Positions 14,138-22,410 of a DNA stretch of 23,176 nucleotides are shown in pieces. Every line of letters begins with the position of its first letter. The first letter of the stretch is position 1. A model generated the notes under the pieces. It searched no databases. It was given only the letters and a program-made list of their open reading frames with translations, and was not told where the DNA came from. The position numbers and the translations under genes are program-made. Origin of the DNA: Pseudonocardiales bacterium (GTDB taxonomy: Bacteria > Actinomycetota > Actinomycetes > Mycobacteriales > Jatrophihabitantaceae); NCBI GenBank assembly GCA_025465405.1, contig JAODNL010000557.1, positions 1-23,176 of the forward strand, given 5' to 3'.

Positions 14138-14485
14138 ATGGCGAACTTCATCGACTACTTCGAGATCGGATCATCCGACGCGGGTTCCTCGAGGACCTTC
14201 TACGGCGGGCTCTTCGACTGGACGATCGGCGAACCCTCCCAACCGGCGCAGTACAGCATGGTCGATGGGGAGAACGGTGGCCTGTGGGACACGTCCGGCA
14301 TGACTGGCGAGAACTGGGCGATCTTCTACGTCCACGTCGAGGATGTCCGGGCGACGATCAGCCGTGCGCAGGAACTCGGCGCGACCGTCGCTGTTCCGTT
14401 CACCGACAACGGCGGCATCGAGTTCGCCCACCTCATTGATCCCCTCGGCAACCGGTTCGGCGTGTGGCGTCCCAAATCGGGGTAA
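14138..14485 (+). CDS. VOC/glyoxalase-fold protein
   Basis: The protein has 115 residues; ATG 14138 has only a weak AGG upstream. It is a single vicinal-oxygen-chelate domain: FIDYFEIGSSDAGSSRTFYGGLFDWTIG at the N-terminus and FYVHVEDVRATISRAQELGATVAVPFTDNGGIEFAHLIDPLGNRFGVWRP at the C-terminus. This is the common glyoxalase/bleomycin-resistance/dioxygenase fold, the subgroup with FYxxLFgW (often annotated as VOC family proteins). The typical metal residues (His/Glu) are incomplete: an early Glu/His is not clear, while His98 is present late. The substrate is unknown. Confidence 0.85.
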   Translation: MANFIDYFEIGSSDAGSSRTFYGGLFDWTIGEPSQPAQYSMVDGENGGLWDTSGMTGENWAIFYVHVEDVRATISRAQELGATVAVPFTDNGGIEFAHLIDPLGNRFGVWRPKSG

Positions 14486-14951
14486 GGCGGCAACGGGCCG
14501 CGCTGCGCCGTCGCGGTGCGATCGCGGACGTGGTCACCGACGTCGTCGAGCGCACCGCGCTCTCTAGAGCGAGGGCGGCACGGGTGAAATAGCTCGCCCG
14601 GGCGTCAACGTGGGACCCGCCGTAGGGGTCGTTGCCGGCCAGTCGGAGTCTGCCCGCAGCCACGCATCACACCCGCTCGACGCGCGGATCGGAGTCTGCC
14701 AGCGTGGGCGCACGATCGGCGCGCCCGCAGGCGTGGGGCAGACTCCTACCGCTGAGGCGACACCCCGGGCCCGACCGCCCGCACGGTGCGACCCGCGCCC
14801 AGGCGACCCCGGCCAATACGACTCCGACACATTTGTACCACTGCTGGTCGCCCCACCGAAGCCCTGATGGAATACGGCCGTAATCGCTTTCGGTTTGACT
14901 GGCGAGGTCGGCTCGACGCCGGCCCATCGACATCGACGGGGAGCCACGCTG
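14486..14951. other. Non-coding region with repeats and a long hairpin
   Basis: No frame in these 466 bases gives a recognisable protein; a 42-codon frame ending at 14592 is not convincing. A 12-base direct repeat TCGGAGTCTGCC occurs at 14643-14654 and 14689-14700. The second copy also forms a perfect 10-base inverted repeat with GGCAGACTCC (14737-14746). Inside that, GGGCGC and GCGCCC can pair, giving a stable stem-loop of ~56 bases (14691-14746). The ribosome site GGAG (14940-14943) for the MFS gene is at the right end. The region could carry a small RNA or a long 5' leader for the exporter, but no known family was recognised. Confidence 0.4.
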
Positions 14952-16163
14952 GTGGGACTGACATCTGTCCGCAAGGCACTGCTGGCGCTCGCGGTGGGCG
15001 GGTTCGGCATCGGCACGGGCGAGTTCGTGATCATGGGCTTGCTGCCGAATGTCGCGCGCGACCTGTCAGTGTCGATCCCGCAGGCCGGGCACCTGATCTC
15101 CGGATACGCCGTCGGCGTCGTGGTCGGGGCTCCGACCCTGACCGCACTATTGGTCCGGCTGCCCCGCAAGACCGTGCTCATCGCACTGATGTCGGCGTTC
15201 GCGTTGGGCAACCTTGCCTCGGCGCTGGCCCCCAATTACGAGTGGCTGCTGCTGGCCCGCTTCGTGTCCGGGCTGCCCCACGGCGCCTATTTCGGAGTCG
15301 GATCGGTCGTGGCGGCCGGTCTGGTCCACGAGTCCCGGCGCAGCGCCGCGATGTCGGTGATGTTCACCGGACTCACGGTCGCCAATATCGTCGGCGTTCC
15401 GCTGACGACGCTGCTCGGCCAGCACACCAGCTGGCGGCTCGTGTTCGCGGCCGTGGGCGGCATCGGTGCCCTTGCCGTGGCCGCGATCGCCGTCGTGGTG
15501 CCGCGGCCGGTCCGTGGTGCTCAGACACCGAGTCTGCGCGGCGAGGTGCAAGCGTTCCGCAATCGCCAGATCTGGCTCGCCCTCGGCATCGCGACATTCG
15601 GCGGCGGAGGGATGTTCGCCACCTTCAGCTACATCACCCCGATGATGACGCACGTCGCCGGGTACGCCGAATCGAGCGTGACGCCGCTGCTGGTGCTGTT
15701 CGGGCTGGGGATGACAGTCGGGAACCTCTACGGTGCCCGGCTCGCCGATCGCTCACTGCGGACTGCGCTGTTCGCCGGTGTCAGTGCGGAGATCGTGGTG
15801 GCGTTCCTGTTCCTGGCTACCGCGCACAACGAGATAACCGCCGCGATCACGATCTTCCTGTTCCCGGCCGCGAGCCTGATGATGCTGCCCGCGCTGCAGA
15901 CCAGGATCATCGCCTTGGCCGGTGGTGCGCCGAACCTCGCCGCCGCCTCGGTCCACGCCGCCTTCAACATCGCGAACTCGCTCGGTGCCTGGCTCGGTGG
16001 TGTCGTGATCGCAGCCGGCCTCGGCTACAACGCACCGAACGCGGTCGCGGCCGGGTTGGCCGGCGTCGGGCTGATCCTCGCGGTGATCTCTGTGCGGCTG
16101 GCGGGCGCGCCACCAGAGGTCGCGCCCGCCGCGCCTATCCCCGCCGAACGCGCCGCCGCCTGA
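14952..16163 (+). CDS. MFS exporter, DHA1 / AraJ-Cml type
   Basis: The protein has 403 residues from GTG 14952, with GGAG eight bases upstream; a longer frame to 14895 adds a basic, non-membrane tail and is less likely. Twelve hydrophobic segments are readable. Transporter-family signatures are FGIGTGEFVIMGLLPNVARDLSVSIPQAGHLISGYAVGVVVGAP in helices 1-2, LVRLPRKTVLIALMSAFALGN in loop 2-3 and helix 3, and FVSGLPHGAYFGVG in helix 4. This is typical of the AraJ/PbuE/chloramphenicol-efflux (Cml) branch of drug:H+ antiporters. The substrate cannot be inferred; sugars, nucleosides and drugs are all reported in this branch. The tail is Pro/Ala-rich. It stands alone and is convergent with the amine oxidase operon. 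Confidence 0.88.
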   Translation: MGLTSVRKALLALAVGGFGIGTGEFVIMGLLPNVARDLSVSIPQAGHLISGYAVGVVVGAPTLTALLVRLPRKTVLIALMSAFALGNLASALAPNYEWLLLARFVSGLPHGAYFGVGSVVAAGLVHESRRSAAMSVMFTGLTVANIVGVPLTTLLGQHTSWRLVFAAVGGIGALAVAAIAVVVPRPVRGAQTPSLRGEVQAFRNRQIWLALGIATFGGGGMFATFSYITPMMTHVAGYAESSVTPLLVLFGLGMTVGNLYGARLADRSLRTALFAGVSAEIVVAFLFLATAHNEITAAITIFLFPAASLMMLPALQTRIIALAGGAPNLAAASVHAAFNIANSLGAWLGGVVIAAGLGYNAPNAVAAGLAGVGLILAVISVRLAGAPPEVAPAAPIPAERAAA

Positions 16164-16175
16164 CTGAACTGGCGC

Positions 16176-16193
16176 CTGATTCCAGCCAATCAG
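16176..16193. terminator. Hairpin between convergent genes, possible two-way terminator
   Basis: CTGATT (16176-16181) and AATCAG (16188-16193) form a six-pair stem with a six-base loop in the 49-base gap between the MFS and amine oxidase stops. The stem is weak and there is no T-run. Confidence 0.3.
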
Positions 16194-16212
16194 CCCGCGT
16201 GACTGGTCGAGA

Positions 16213-18204
16213 TCAGTGACAGTGATCGGCACCGTCGGTGTGACATATCTCAGACCGCGGCAGATCGAGGGCGGGGTTGCCGTCGAAAAAGCCCACGGGC
16301 TTGAGGTGGAAACCGGCATACGTCACCGGCATGACCGGCCAGTCCTCGGGACGAACGACGTGGTGGGCGCCGACCGTGTACCAGACGACGACGTCGGTAT
16401 CCGCGATCGAGGCATCGTCGGCGACGTATTCGGGTAGGCCCTGCGAATCCGGTGACTGGTACGGATAGTTCCCGGCCGCATACTTCTCGTCCGGGTCGTA
16501 TGCGGTCACCCACAGATTGTGCTGGACGAACCGCGCCCGGTTGTAGATCGCGGAACCCGGTTGGAGCATCGGCGGAACTGACGCTCCGGGCATCAGCTTG
16601 TACGCGACAGGCTGCCCCAGCTCGTTCATCACGGACGGATTGACGATCTTCCAGTACCGCGCGGTCGAGTACTCGACATTGCGCGCGCCGGCTGCTTCGG
16701 TCTCGAGCAGGGTCGGCCGAGTGATCCACGCGTTGTGGTGCGGGTTGTCCGCCTCGTTCGGCTCGGGCACCGAATCGATTTCGTACACGCTGTTGTTCGG
16801 ACCGTCGATGCACATGTCGAGCCGGACGCTGAAGAAGTGCTGATGGTTCGGACCGTAGATCCCGGGTGCGACCAGCTGCCCCCAGCGCGGAACTTCGCCG
16901 TCGGCGACAGCACCAGTGGTGAGGACGCCACTGAGCTTCACCTCGTACTCAATGGTGCCGTCGGTGTAGAGATACCAGTAGAAGCCGTACTCGTAGTTGC
17001 CGACTGTTGCGATGGTCGAGATGACCAGCCGCCGCGATCGGCGAACCTCCACTTCGCCGGTGCGGAAATCGGTGTGCTTCCACGAGATACCGAAGTCCTC
17101 CTCATGCATGCACACGGCGTTCTTGATGGTCACCGGCTGGCCCAGCGAGTCGTTGACGACGCCATCGAAGTAATAGATCTCGCCGAGGCAGTCGCAGCCG
17201 AGCGTTAGCGAGTTCGCCATCAGCCCCATGCCCACTTCGCCCATGTCGAAGACGTTCTTGTTCCAATGCGTCGGCGTCGCGTCGCCATAGGGGACGACCA
17301 TCTCCGACAGAGAGGCCCGGTAGATGATCGGCCGAAGCTGGCCGCGGTCGTCGTAGCTGATCTGGTGCAGCACCAAACCCTCACGCGCGTTGAAGCCGAC
17401 CCGCAGCCGCCACTTCTGCCAGGTCACTGACCATCCGTCGACGGCGAAGCTCGGGCCCTCCGGCTGGGTGATGCTGATCGGCTTGAGGTCGGTGCGCAGT
17501 TCGGTGAACGCCGGGCGATTCATCGGGTCGAACATGAACTCCGGTGAGTAATTGCCCGGGTGCTCCGGGACCGGGACGACGCCGTGGTCGGCGACATCAG
17601 TCACGACCATCGCGTCCATGTCGACGGTGACGATCAGGTTCTCGATCGGACGTGCGTAGCCGTGTTCGCTCGGCGCCGAGCGCATCCACGTCAGCGGTCG
17701 GCACAGCCGGGGGCTCGTCCTGGGATCATCGGACGGCAGGACGAATCCCGACGGCCACGGGTCGATCATCGCCAACGAGAAGTCGGCGACGCCGCGCTTG
17801 CGCATCGCCTCCTGCCAGCGGGGGTCGGCTCGCACCACGTCTTCGATGGCGAGCATGTCCTCCATGAGGAACGACGGGAACCGGTCGGGCACCGGCGTCC
17901 AGCTCAGAACGGCCCGGCTGGTCAGCGATACGACTGCCTCGTGGATGAGGCTGGCCGCCTTGTCATAGGTGATCACGAATGCGGCTCGGTCAGGCGCAAC
18001 GGTGGGATCGAATTCGAGATCCGCTGGTTTCGCCGGCTCCGCGAGCGAGATCATGATGTACCGCGTCGACGGCGTCAGATCGATCTGTGCCTGCAGGATC
18101 GCGACGGCCGCCGCGACCTCGTCAGCGCTCAGCGGATCGAGCGGATGACTCGGCTGCGGAGCGAAAGCCTCTTCGGTGGTCTCGGAGAGCAGTTGAGTGG
18201 TCAT
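16213..18204 (-). CDS. Copper amine oxidase (primary-amine oxidase)
   Basis: The protein has 663 residues from ATG 18204, with GGAAG eight bases upstream; the longer frame to 18279 overlaps the permease gene. It is a TPQ-dependent copper amine oxidase: RCH2NH2 + O2 + H2O gives aldehyde, NH3 and H2O2. The topaquinone precursor is Tyr404 in VGNYEYGF, the catalytic base Asp320 is in NVFDMGEVG, and the copper ligands are His454 and His456 (NHQHFF) and His615 (AHHVVRPEDWPVMP). N-terminal N2/N3-type domains precede the catalytic domain from ~230. There is no signal peptide, so it is cytoplasmic as in Arthrobacter-type enzymes. It follows an APC permease by 25 bases, suggesting uptake then oxidation of an amine such as tyramine, phenethylamine or histamine (inference). 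No aldehyde dehydrogenase gene is in the window. Confidence 0.95.
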   Translation of the reverse strand: MTTQLLSETTEEAFAPQPSHPLDPLSADEVAAAVAILQAQIDLTPSTRYIMISLAEPAKPADLEFDPTVAPDRAAFVITYDKAASLIHEAVVSLTSRAVLSWTPVPDRFPSFLMEDMLAIEDVVRADPRWQEAMRKRGVADFSLAMIDPWPSGFVLPSDDPRTSPRLCRPLTWMRSAPSEHGYARPIENLIVTVDMDAMVVTDVADHGVVPVPEHPGNYSPEFMFDPMNRPAFTELRTDLKPISITQPEGPSFAVDGWSVTWQKWRLRVGFNAREGLVLHQISYDDRGQLRPIIYRASLSEMVVPYGDATPTHWNKNVFDMGEVGMGLMANSLTLGCDCLGEIYYFDGVVNDSLGQPVTIKNAVCMHEEDFGISWKHTDFRTGEVEVRRSRRLVISTIATVGNYEYGFYWYLYTDGTIEYEVKLSGVLTTGAVADGEVPRWGQLVAPGIYGPNHQHFFSVRLDMCIDGPNNSVYEIDSVPEPNEADNPHHNAWITRPTLLETEAAGARNVEYSTARYWKIVNPSVMNELGQPVAYKLMPGASVPPMLQPGSAIYNRARFVQHNLWVTAYDPDEKYAAGNYPYQSPDSQGLPEYVADDASIADTDVVVWYTVGAHHVVRPEDWPVMPVTYAGFHLKPVGFFDGNPALDLPRSEICHTDGADHCH

Positions 18205-18229
18205 GAAAGCGTCTTCCTTCCGAAGCGAA

Positions 18230-19714
18230 TCAGGCGGCTGGAGTGGCGGATTCGAGTACCGCGAGGTGGGCGAGGGCATCGGTGTGATTCAGCTTCGACG
18301 CCGATCGACGGCCGAAGAAGTAGACCAACGCGGCAGCCATCAGGATGCCCGCGACGAGCAGCCCGAGCCAGGTCATCCATGAACTCTTGCTGATACCCGG
18401 TCCGAAGGGCAACGTGAACGAGTAGTAGATGCCGGCGCCGGTGCCGACGCTCCCGATCAGTGATACGAGCAGCACAATCGGCATGCCCCCGGGGATGCGC
18501 CAGAAGTCCTCTGTCGCATAACGCTCCTTGTACTTGCGGCGAGCGATGATGACCGGCACGAAGAAGAAGAATCCCGAGAACAGCCACACCACGCTGAGCG
18601 CACCGTTGAGGTAGAGGAACACGTTGCTGAGACTTGCCTGCGAGAACAGCACGACGATCAGCGTCGATGAGATGCAGGTCTGCACCAGGATGGCGGTAAC
18701 CGGGTTGCGCGTACGCGGGTTGAGGTGGGTGAACAGCCGGGGCAGATGCCGCTCGAGGCCGGACACGAACACCAGCCGCGAATACGCCGACTGATAGGTG
18801 GTAAGGGCAACGACCAGGATGATGGCGATCGCGAGCGCCGCGATCTCGGCCGTGCCAGGAACGCCCAGCTTGAGTGCGCTGGCAACGCCGATGATCGGGT
18901 CGATCTTGTCGCCGGGCAGCGCCAGCATCGTGCCCACCGTGGCCAGCACGTAGATCAGCGACAGTGCGACTGAGCCGTAGAAGATCATGCGGGTGGCGCT
19001 GCGCCGCACCGAAAGGAACTCGGCGCCCATGTTGAACGGCGTCTCGACGCCGACGAGGTAGAGCAGCACCAGCCCGAAGATCCAGCCGTACGTTCCGAAG
19101 TTGAGCGTGGTCAGGTCGTGTGAGCTGAACGGCGTGCCGGACGAGTGGCGGGTGGCGTGCGCGATCCCGACGAGCAGTACTGCGGCCGCGACGATGCCGT
19201 ACACCACGAGGGCGACGTTCATGATGCGCTGCGTGGCGGCGAGCTTGCGCAACGCCAAGCCGGCGGCCAGCCACAGGACGAGCAGCTGCAGGATGATCGA
19301 CATTGTGAGCCCGACGTGGGCGTGCAGGGCGAACAGCGTGAAGGCGAGCACGACGGACGGGCCACTCGCCCCGTTCAGGATCACCGGTATCCACGACAGG
19401 AATCCGCCGAAAAATGCGAGCGGCTCGTTCATCGTCCGGTAGGCCCAGACGTAAACGCCGCCCTGCGCGGGCCACAGGTTGCCGAGCTCGGCGACGGCGA
19501 GACCGGCCGGGATCAGGAACACGACGATGCCGGCCACCCACATCGGCACCGAGGACCAGCCGCCGGTCGCCATCACCGAACTGCCGCTGATCCAGCAGAT
19601 GATGAACACGTACGCGGCGGTCAGGCCGAACGTGTTCAAGACCCTCGGCAGCACCTTCTCGGGGACGAGCTCGGCGGCGAGTTTCGTCTCGGGTCCTGTG
19701 GCGAGTGTGGTCAT
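18230..19714 (-). CDS. APC-family amino acid/amine permease
   Basis: The protein has 494 residues from ATG 19714, with GGAGG six bases upstream, one base after the ATPase stop. It has about twelve membrane helices of the APC superfamily: LNTFGLTAAYVFIICWISGSSVMATGG in helix 1, LAVAELGNLWPAQGGVYVWAYR in helices 2-3, a TPFNMGAEFLSVRRSATRM loop, and TTYQSAYSRLVFVSGLERHLPRLF before a LNPRTRNPVTAIL loop. The C-terminal tail is soluble. The adjacent amine oxidase suggests that it imports the amine substrate, or exchanges amino acid for amine (inference). It is unusual to find it directly downstream of, and nearly fused to, a MacB-type ABC cassette. Confidence 0.92.
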   Translation of the reverse strand: MTTLATGPETKLAAELVPEKVLPRVLNTFGLTAAYVFIICWISGSSVMATGGWSSVPMWVAGIVVFLIPAGLAVAELGNLWPAQGGVYVWAYRTMNEPLAFFGGFLSWIPVILNGASGPSVVLAFTLFALHAHVGLTMSIILQLLVLWLAAGLALRKLAATQRIMNVALVVYGIVAAAVLLVGIAHATRHSSGTPFSSHDLTTLNFGTYGWIFGLVLLYLVGVETPFNMGAEFLSVRRSATRMIFYGSVALSLIYVLATVGTMLALPGDKIDPIIGVASALKLGVPGTAEIAALAIAIILVVALTTYQSAYSRLVFVSGLERHLPRLFTHLNPRTRNPVTAILVQTCISSTLIVVLFSQASLSNVFLYLNGALSVVWLFSGFFFFVPVIIARRKYKERYATEDFWRIPGGMPIVLLVSLIGSVGTGAGIYYSFTLPFGPGISKSSWMTWLGLLVAGILMAAALVYFFGRRSASKLNHTDALAHLAVLESATPAA

Positions 19715-19715
19715 G

Positions 19716-20462
19716 TCAGGCCTCCGCGGGGACGTCGTGGGCAGCGAGGTCGGCGACGATCTGGCCGTCCTGCATTCGGATCACCCGGGTCGCTTCTTCA
19801 GCAACGGACGGGTCGTGCGTGCTGGCGACGACGGTGACGCCGAGACGGGAACAGAGGTCACGTAGCAGGCGGACGACGGTTGCGCCGGTACGACCGTCCA
19901 GGTTCGCCGTCGGCTCGTCGGCAAGGATCAGCCGCGGTTGGCTGATGAGCGCGCGAGCGATCGCAGTCCGCTGCTGCTCACCGCCCGACATCTTGGTCGG
20001 CGTGTGGTCCGCCCGATGCGAGAGCCCGACCATCTCCAGCAGGTCCAGCGCCCGCTTGCGCAGCGCGGCGCGGTCGAACGGCTCGAAGATCAGTGGTAGC
20101 TCGACGTTTTCGACAGCGGACAGGAATGGGATCAGGTTGTAGCTCTGGAAGATGAAGCCGAGCGTGTCGTGCCTCAGCGCCGCGAACTGGCTCTCGCTCA
20201 GCGTCGCGGTATCGGTGCCGTCGATGATCACCTGTCCTTTGGTTGGACGATCCAGGCCGCCGATCATGTTGAGCAGCGTGGATTTGCCACTGCCGCTAGG
20301 GCCCATCAGGCACACGAACTCGCCCGGCTGCACAGTGAGGCTGGCATTCGACAACGCCTTGACGACCTCGTCGCCCAGCTTGTGCAGCTTCCACACGCAG
20401 TCCACCTCGACCACGGCCGCCGTCCGCACGGGCTCGGCGGCCTGTTCCAACGTGGTTGTCAA
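19716..20462 (-). CDS. ABC transporter ATP-binding protein, LolD/MacB type
   Basis: The protein has 248 residues. The start is TTG 20462, supported by GGAGG five bases upstream and by the conserved distance to the Walker A motif; the ORF opens one base after the permease stop. Motifs are GPSGSGKST (54-62), Q-loop FQSYNLIPFLSAVENV, signature MSGGEQQR (158-165), LILADEPTANLD (178-189) and the H-loop THD (215-217). The MacB/LolD family works with FtsX-like permeases by mechanotransmission, not by import, moving lipids, lipoproteins, peptides or signals. Both permease subunits lie immediately upstream. Confidence 0.95.
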   Translation of the reverse strand: MTTTLEQAAEPVRTAAVVEVDCVWKLHKLGDEVVKALSNASLTVQPGEFVCLMGPSGSGKSTLLNMIGGLDRPTKGQVIIDGTDTATLSESQFAALRHDTLGFIFQSYNLIPFLSAVENVELPLIFEPFDRAALRKRALDLLEMVGLSHRADHTPTKMSGGEQQRTAIARALISQPRLILADEPTANLDGRTGATVVRLLRDLCSRLGVTVVASTHDPSVAEEATRVIRMQDGQIVADLAAHDVPAEA

Positions 20463-20463
20463 T

Positions 20464-21030
20464 TCAGCCTCCGTGGCTCAGGGAGCGGATCGGCGGCCGG
20501 GACGCGGCGCGCCAGGACGGCATAATGCTGGTGATCGCCGCCGACGCGATGCTGATAGAGATCGCGAGGGCGGCGCCGAGTGCTGTCGGTCCCGGCTGCG
20601 GCGACGTCGAGCTCGCACCGACCGCGGCGAACAGCACGTCGACCGCGACCGCCAGTACCGAGCCGACGGCCGCTCCCGCCGTCGCGGCGACCAGCGGCTC
20701 GACCATGAGGGCGGTGACGACCGGCGATCGGCGCACACCGGTTGCACCGAGCACGCCGATCTCACGGGTGCGTTGATTGATGGTGCGGGTCGAGCAAACC
20801 GCGACCTCGACGACTCCTACGAGCAACACGACGACGGCAATGAGCAGCGTCGCGCGGAAGATCTCGTCCTTGTTGCCGAACGTCGTCGCCTGCTTCTTCA
20901 CGCTGCCGGTGAGCGAGAAGACCTGGACGACGAGGAACGCGCCGGTCGCGGTGGTCACGATCGGCAGCAGCAGTGCGCGGGCGCGGCGGCGCGTCGACAG
21001 CAGTCCGTAGCTGAACCCGCGGCGGATCAT
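20464..21030 (-). CDS. Short FtsX/MacB-type ABC permease subunit
   Basis: The protein has 188 residues from ATG 21030, which overlaps the stop of the larger permease (ATGA). It has the FtsX-domain layout: a basic N-terminus (MIRRGFSYGLLSTRRRARA), a first helix (~20-42), a short loop with KKQATTFGNKDEIFRA, helix 2 (~60-78), the cytoplasmic NQRTREIGVLGATGVRRSPVV coupling element typical of MacB/FtsX, helices 3 and 4, and a PSWRAASRPPIRSL end that matches the family's C-terminus. It lacks the large extracytoplasmic domain of full MacB permeases, about half the usual length. It probably forms a heterodimer with the larger upstream subunit. Confidence 0.85.
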   Translation of the reverse strand: MIRRGFSYGLLSTRRRARALLLPIVTTATGAFLVVQVFSLTGSVKKQATTFGNKDEIFRATLLIAVVVLLVGVVEVAVCSTRTINQRTREIGVLGATGVRRSPVVTALMVEPLVAATAGAAVGSVLAVAVDVLFAAVGASSTSPQPGPTALGAALAISISIASAAITSIMPSWRAASRPPIRSLSHGG

Positions 21031-22217
21031 GCCGACTCCGCCAGCAGCGCAACGGGACGTTGCTGCAGCAGCCGGTGGACCGGCACGAGAGCGCCGATGA
21101 TCGCCATCGCCGGCAGGTACGCGGCGGCCATGCCGCACGCCTGCAGCCACGCGCTCATCGAGGCGACACCCGGGACCAGCGTGAAGACCGCGATGCCGGC
21201 CAGCAGGGCGGCAGCCAGGTATGCGATCACGAAGACGACCGCCGATTCGACGAGGAAGAAATACAGCACCTCGTCGGCCAGGCCGATGCTGGCCATGATT
21301 CCGAACTCTCGACGTCGCTCCTGAACCGAGGCCAGGAATGACGTCACCGCGATGACGAAGCCGAGGAGCAAGCCGACGGTCGAGACCATGCCCAGCACCG
21401 ACCCGGTGACCTTGCCTGCGAACAGTGCCGAGAACCGCTGCTGGAACGTCACGGATCCGCCGCCGCCGACGGTGTCGTAGATGAGACCGGACGCGGGCGG
21501 CTTGTTGGCGGGATTGGTGCTCGACGGAATTCCGGTCGCCGCGCTGAGCAGCTTGCCGAGGTCGAGACGGCCGGACAGGCTCGCCGGTTCGCGCACCGTC
21601 CACCAGCTGCTGCTGCCGACCAGGCCGGCCGCCACCGGCGTCGGCAGCGAGACGATTCGCGAGGTGCCGTCCACCGCAACCGTGACGCTCACGCCAGCGA
21701 GTTCCAGGCGACTTCCGGGACGAACCCCGAGTAGTTTCGCGGCGGCCGAGCCCATGACGGCGGTACCGGCCGCGACGTCAGAACGCCCGTTGACGGCGAC
21801 TCGTCCGGCCGGCGACGTCCAGACACCGGCGATCGTGCGCTGTGCCGTCCATCCGTCGGGGACCGTGAGCTGCGGCGCCGGCCCGTCGGGCAGCAGCGCG
21901 CCGAGCTGGGCGTCGTAGTGGATGCCCTGGCTCGGTAGGACCCACAACGGCGCGCCGTGCAGGACGTCGCCCAGCGAGGCTGAGCCCGAGCCGGCAAATC
22001 CGATGGAGATCGTGCGCACCACGATGACAGCCGTGATCGCGAGCGCAATTCCCAACGTCGACAAGGCGAATTGCTCGGGTCGACGCCTGAGGTTTGCCAA
22101 GGCGAACTTGAGCAGGCGCCCGCCGTTGCTGCCGACCGTCCCGGCGATGTCGGCCTTCACCGGCCCAGGTTCGACGGATTCGTCTGTTGTGGCATGGGAT
22201 TCGACCAACGCCGTCAT
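21027..22217 (-). CDS. Large MacB-like ABC permease subunit
   Basis: The protein has 396 residues if ATG 22217 is used. GTG 22262 is also possible and adds 15 residues, but a candidate promoter overlaps that codon, and neither has a clear ribosome site. The N-terminal region holds LLKFALANLRRRPEQFALSTLGIALAITAVIVV (helix 1). A ~220-residue extracytoplasmic domain follows, with VLPSQGIHYDAQ and WTAQRTIAGVWTSPAGRVAVNG. The C-terminal three helices flank the FtsX-type coupling motif SVQERRREFGIMASIGLADEVLYFFLVE. It is the first gene of the operon whose other products are the short permease, the ATPase, the APC permease and the amine oxidase. The cargo is unknown. Confidence 0.85.
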   Translation of the reverse strand: MTALVESHATTDESVEPGPVKADIAGTVGSNGGRLLKFALANLRRRPEQFALSTLGIALAITAVIVVRTISIGFAGSGSASLGDVLHGAPLWVLPSQGIHYDAQLGALLPDGPAPQLTVPDGWTAQRTIAGVWTSPAGRVAVNGRSDVAAGTAVMGSAAAKLLGVRPGSRLELAGVSVTVAVDGTSRIVSLPTPVAAGLVGSSSWWTVREPASLSGRLDLGKLLSAATGIPSSTNPANKPPASGLIYDTVGGGGSVTFQQRFSALFAGKVTGSVLGMVSTVGLLLGFVIAVTSFLASVQERRREFGIMASIGLADEVLYFFLVESAVVFVIAYLAAALLAGIAVFTLVPGVASMSAWLQACGMAAAYLPAMAIIGALVPVHRLLQQRPVALLAESA

Positions 22218-22260
22218 GGTCAGCAATACTCGGCCGCCGGTGTTGCGAATGAAGTTCGGC

Positions 22261-22289
22261 ACGTTAACCGTCGGCTAATTCGGTGTCAC
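22261..22289 (-). promoter_or_regulatory. Candidate promoter of the ABC-permease/amine oxidase operon
   Basis: On the minus strand GTGACA (22289-22284) matches the -35 consensus at five of six bases and TAACGT (22266-22261) fits the TANNNT -10, with a 17-base spacer. Transcription would start near 22254, favouring ATG 22217 over GTG 22262 as the first start codon. Confidence 0.45.
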
Positions 22290-22356
22290 TCCGTCGTTGC
22301 TCCGCCGTTGCGGTGCTCGCGCGTCGAATGAGAATCCGCGGGCGGCAGGTCGGTTG

Positions 22357-22410
22357 GTGATCAAGACGTCCGATTGGCCGCCATGGCAGCCGTCTCGACG
22401 TCTTGATCAC
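22357..22410. repeat. 54-base near-palindrome with 14-base perfect arms (REP/MITE-like)
   Basis: GTGATCAAGACGTC (22357-22370) and its exact complement GACGTCTTGATCAC (22397-22410) flank 26 bases whose centre is itself palindromic, GCCATGGC (22380-22387), with further matching GGC/GCC pairs around it. The whole is a single hairpin centred between 22383 and 22384. It overlaps the 3' end of the IclR-like gene and supplies its stop codon (22361-22363). I recall similar elements with GTGATCAAG...CTTGATCAC ends scattered in some actinobacterial genomes, but this was not searched. Confidence 0.8.

Noticed and set aside
14464..14592. Short 42-codon frame overlapping the end of the VOC gene
   Set aside because: Codon use is plausible, but it has no ribosome site, no recognised family and a long overlap with a real gene.
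14433..14663. Minus-strand frame with a protein-like stretch in the gap before the MFS gene
   Set aside because: Most of the translation is random Arg/Thr/Ser-rich sequence with no recognised motif.
14738..14760. tRNA-like stretch in the gap before the MFS gene
   Set aside because: No T-loop, anticodon arm or acceptor pairing could be assembled.
22218..22262. GTG 22262 as start of the large permease
   Set aside because: Kept as an alternative only: a -10-like TAACGT overlaps it and would place the transcript start downstream of the codon.
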